Assembly: GCA_964035795.1 (NCBI GenBank)
Contig: OZ038321.1
Location: 24,279,454-24,343,453 of the forward strand
Direction: 5' to 3'
Source of the DNA: Pterobdella sp. o SKG-2022
Taxonomy: Eukaryota; Annelida; Clitellata; Hirudinida; Piscicolidae
Length of the DNA stretch: 64,000 bases
Each line of letters begins with the position of its first letter. Position 1 is the stretch's first letter. Under the pieces are notes generated by a model. That model was not told the origin of the DNA. It saw nothing but the letters and a program-made list of their open reading frames with translations, and did no database searches. The translations under genes were made by a program, and so were the position numbers. Shown here one piece after another: positions 12,288 through 64,000 of the stretch.

Positions 12288-12735
12288 GCTAAAAAAGATT
12301 ATTAATCTGATTTTTGCTACAGTTTTTTATATCTGCTTATAATATTGAAATATATCTTCATATTTGTTCTAAATCTTGCGATAAAACATGAAACTAATTA
12401 AAACAATGATTTAAACATACATTACACTATATAAACATTGACAAGAAAACTAGCAACCATCGATCAAATTTGATGTATACCATGGAATTTGTGTTGAAGA
12501 ATTTTGAATTATATAACATGAAAAAAGCTATATAAAAAATTTTCCCGTTATTCACTCTAGTGGACTCGACGAAATTTCTATTATAATTTTATGGTTTGTT
12601 TTAATAATTCAAATAGTGAAAATAACTCAGATTAGTTAAAATTTTCTTAAACGTTTTTTGGGTTTTTATGTATGAGTTGATTTTGTCTTGAAATATTAAA
12701 AATCATTATTTAGAAAAGTTTGGCTTTTTCAAAAA

Positions 12736-43104
<30,369 letters not shown>

Positions 43105-43805
43105 ATGTTCATGTTTGCGATGAATACACTTTAACAAGAACATTTTTTGCACATTCCAAAACGTTTCAATAATTTATATATGAAAACACAACGTATTTCA
43201 ATGTATTCTTTCACCTATACAGTTCATAATAATGTGTTCTGGTGGTTTCTTGCAACTTGATTCATGAACAAACATTGATTTCTATAAGTAACAATTTAGT
43301 GTTTCATGCTTTTTATTTCACATTCTATGGACATTTTCATAAAGATGTTCCTTAGATTTTTTGACAGCCTATTAAAATCACAGTTCATTTTATCTTTACT
43401 TTGCACTTTTCAACAACTTGCCAGAAAGTGTTTAACTTTTTAAAAATACCGATACAAATAGTAGAAGTATTTGTTTGGTCTGTCACATTTGATTAATATT
43501 TTAATCAAAAAACTTTTTGAAGTTTTCAGAGCATCATATAATGATTGAATGTCGGGCAAAAAAATCAATAAAACATTAATTTATTTCTAACAGTTAAAAA
43601 CACATAAAAAACGGGTCGTTTATCTTAAGGTGTCCAATGCATGTTCCAGGCAACCAAAAGAAAAAGAACAGCTTCAAAAAATGAAATTGAGCCTAAACAA
43701 GCAATTGAATTCCATAAATTTGAATCATAATCAAAGATAAGTAGCGAGAACTAAACTGAACATCAACCGTTTTAAGTGGCCGCTTAGATTAATCATAAAA
43801 ATTTT
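43105..43805. terminator. Convergent 3' ends with facing poly(A) signals
   Basis: No coding sequence was seen. AATAAA on the plus strand at 43567-43572 would serve the giant gene. AATAAA on the minus strand at 43580-43585 would serve Nup155. The transcripts may overlap slightly at their 3' ends. This is inferred from the motifs only. Confidence 0.5.
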
Positions 43806-61537
<17,732 letters not shown>

Positions 61538-61545
61538 GTCTTGGT

Positions 61546-63180
61546 CTGTAGAGTGGTAAAATTTAAAAAATGACTTTGAATATTAATATATTTTTTTTAT
61601 TTTAAAACTTTAGGTTTAAATGAATATAATAATACTTTTTTTTTCGTGTAGTGACATAAATGTTGTTTTTCACTCAGCAGTAATTAAGCATGAAAAAAAC
61701 GCGTGCTATTTTAGCTCAAAAAAAACTTTGAAAAAAAATTATATAACATTTTTATACTTACCTAGTTGAAGTTATCAAAATGCAACTTAAAATATACTTT
61801 TAAATAACCTGTTTTACTAGCGCAAAGTATTTCAAAAGTATAATTTAAGAGATAGCGCCACACTTTTTGAAATAAGTTTGTATTTTAAAATTTTTTTTCT
61901 ACACTTTTTAAAATTTTTTATTTAACTTTTTTTTTCAACTTTACAATTTTTTTTAGATTTCAAATTTGAAGATTAACCCGTTTCTAGTTAGGTTTTTAGT
62001 TTTTTTCAAGTATTTTCAAAGTATATAAATTTTTAAGTAAAAAAAATGAGTTGTTTGTATAATGCATTGTACAATAATGAAAAAAACCAAACGTAGTAAA
62101 AATACTTTTTCTTTTTTCTTGACTTGTTGGATCCTTTTTTTTCCATCAAAGCCCTCCACTTTTCAGTTAGTTCTGCTGCTTACACAGAGTTAGTTCAGAG
62201 ACTTTGAGAACCCAAATCATGGATGAGTTTGACAACGTCGTAAGACTTTTATGCAACCTTCGATAAATAATCCTTTCATCCTGTGTCTTTTAGCTTATAA
62301 TTTTAATTGCATTTCCAAGTTTTTTCCCACTATATAAAATACAAATTTTGGCGGATATTAAATATTTTTTTTAGAGAATTGATAAAAAAAAATGTAAGTT
62401 TTATATGCATTTTTACGATTGTATAAAAATTAGCAAAATTTCAAATTTAGAGGTTGAACCTTCTTCATACTCTCGAGTTTAATCATATTGAACAAATAAT
62501 ATAAATCCCATTTTTGAATCTTTCCAATTGATAAAAAGTACAAAGTTATGGTATGGCATATGATGAATAATGAATCAAAAAAGTTATCATCAAACTATGT
62601 TTCACAATAAAATATGAAGATAAGTCAAAATCATTTAGAGATCCTTTTATACTTACACACGAACTTTTATTAACTGAGTACACATGGAAATGAAAAGAAT
62701 GTTTGTACGAATATCAAAATAGACGTCTTCGATGTAGATTACTAATAACAGGTTTAATGAATTTTTTAAAAAATCTAAACATTTGAAAAAAATTAAAAAA
62801 ATTGGCAGTTTTGAAATGAATTGTTTAAAAATCGTTGTTTAAATAGAGGTCAGATCAAGAACTTTTTAGTTGAATCTATTAGAAGATGCCATTTTTCAAA
62901 CTCTTTCCCACTTGTTTATTTGAGCCTTAATGTCAGCTCTCAGAATCCACGAACAACAAATAGCGACCAACTAAAAAAATTAAAATAGCTATTTTGTTAA
63001 ATCAAGCACTTAATAATTTTATGAAAAATTTTTAATAGATTTCATATTTATGACTACAATGTTTTAACAGTTTCATGCCACTATAATAATACTCGTTGTT
63101 TGTTTTTTTTTTCAATTTTTAATTTAAAATTTGTAGAAACACTAAAATATTTCGAAATATGGAAATATGATGTAAAATTT
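61546..63180. other. Spacer between Nup155 and the tetraspanin
   Basis: Probably holds the Nup155 promoter and a 5' exon and the 3' UTR of the tetraspanin, both read on the minus strand. No further exon could be supported. A plus-strand ATGGATGAGTTTGACAACGTC followed by GTAAGA at 62219 looks like a coding start with a donor, but it has no continuation. Confidence 0.45.
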
Positions 63181-63852
63181 TCAAAAAAATAACGTAAAAA
63201 GCCGATTATAATGAGTAATGACAAACAATACCAAGAAAATGCAGACTCCCACGATAATGCAAGCGATGGCTATGATATGATCGTTGAACCATTCTTTCCC
63301 AGCGCTCAAACATCCTTTGAAGTTCATCATTGCAGTTATTATATTTCAGATCAAATATTCTTAATCAAAGTTTTCAAACTCTATATCCACGTTTTGATCA
63401 TCGTCATGCTTTTCAAATTCTTCCTTGGCTTATCAATTAGTTAAGGAATTCAGTTTTTGAATCTTATTTTCATTTTTCTAAGTTAAATATATTATAAACC
63501 TGGATTGACTCAATAATATCATTTTTATTTAAAATAAGCACCTTCATTGTAAATTTTAAGACTGAGTGAATCATTTTTTCTTGCTTCGTTTCCGCATTGG
63601 GTGTTCACAAGACTCTGTAATAATAATGCTCAAAATTTGATTGATACTAAATGAATATCAAAAAATGTTGAAAACAAATACACCATTAAATCCTAAAATA
63701 AAGCTGTAGAAATGTGTTTAAATGAGGCTCACGTTGTTTTCAGGCTTACAACATGAGTATGGCACTCCGCATGCATCAACGCTGGCAGAAGAACAGTTGA
63801 AGTACATGTTGTTCTCCCAGTCATTTTTATCTTTGAGACCACAACATTGTAA
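63181..63852 (-). CDS. TspanC8-type tetraspanin, C-terminal three exons (partial)
   Basis: Exons 63852-63733, 63614-63542 and 63314-63181 (stop TGA at 63183-63181), joined in phases 0 and 1. They encode most of the large extracellular loop: LQCCG, DWENNMYFNC, ACGVPYSCC, NTQCG and NEGC. That is eight cysteines, the mark of the TspanC8 group (Tspan5/10/14/15/17/33), which in animals controls ADAM10 maturation and trafficking. The fourth membrane segment follows (IIAIACIIVGVCIFLVLFVI), then a short tail HYNRLFTLFF. The first three membrane segments lie beyond the right edge. The group call is firm; which member is not. A further 3' exon cannot be excluded. Confidence 0.85.
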
Positions 63853-64000
63853 CTGTTTTTTTTAATGGGTTTATTAGAATTTTTTTAATCAAAAAAATGG
63901 TAAAGCACGAGTGTAAAATCTTCACTACCCCTTCATCACTTGTATCATGAATTTATATAGAACGGTTTATAATATGAAATATGCTTCATTTTTTGTGTAA

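Noticed and set aside
62219..62245. Plus-strand start ATGGATGAGTTTGACAACGTC followed by a GTAAGA donor
   Set aside because: Attractive as a first coding exon, but I found no downstream exon in phase, and the tetraspanin occupies the region on the other strand.

Overview
The window is strongly AT-rich eukaryotic DNA with many short exons, canonical GT-AG introns (two GC-AG donors seen), long microsatellites, and CR1-like and RTE-like LINE relics. A TspanC8-type tetraspanin, a full-length Nup155 split into 37 exons, a Ly6/uPAR-type domain and tRNA-derived SINE heads point to a metazoan. I cannot place it more precisely by eye. All gene calls come from reading splice sites, reading phase and protein similarity; no database search was run.

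Layout. (1) 201-2772, minus strand: the 5' part of a cysteine-rich modular gene, nine exons visible, running off the left edge. (2) About 2.8-12.7 kb: spacer between two divergent paralogues, holding two relics of one LINE family, a palindromic MITE, a cluster of CCAAT boxes and two stranded copies of internal exons of the right-hand gene. (3) 12736-43104, plus strand: a giant paralogue of the left gene. I read about 70 exons and about 2,360 residues: signal peptide, furin-type site, about 65 six-cysteine furin-like modules (nearly always one per exon, all in phase 1-1), then a C-terminal Ly6/uPAR-like (LU) domain and a hydrophobic tail that looks like a GPI-anchor signal. Its introns carry LINE, MITE and SINE relics, a 699-bp perfect TTC tract and a TA tract. 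(4) 43806-61545, minus strand: nucleoporin Nup155. All 37 exons join in phase to give about 1,395 residues, close to the vertebrate protein. It is tail-to-tail with the giant gene, with oppositely oriented poly(A) signals about 13 bp apart. Its introns hold the longest LINE copy, an RTE relic and a GATA tract touching a splice donor. (5) 63181-63852, minus strand: the last three exons of a TspanC8-like tetraspanin that continues beyond the right edge.

The most unusual content is the inverted pair of giant cysteine-rich genes. They look like secreted or GPI-anchored cell-surface proteins assembled by exon duplication. Nup155 and the tetraspanin look like ordinary conserved neighbours.
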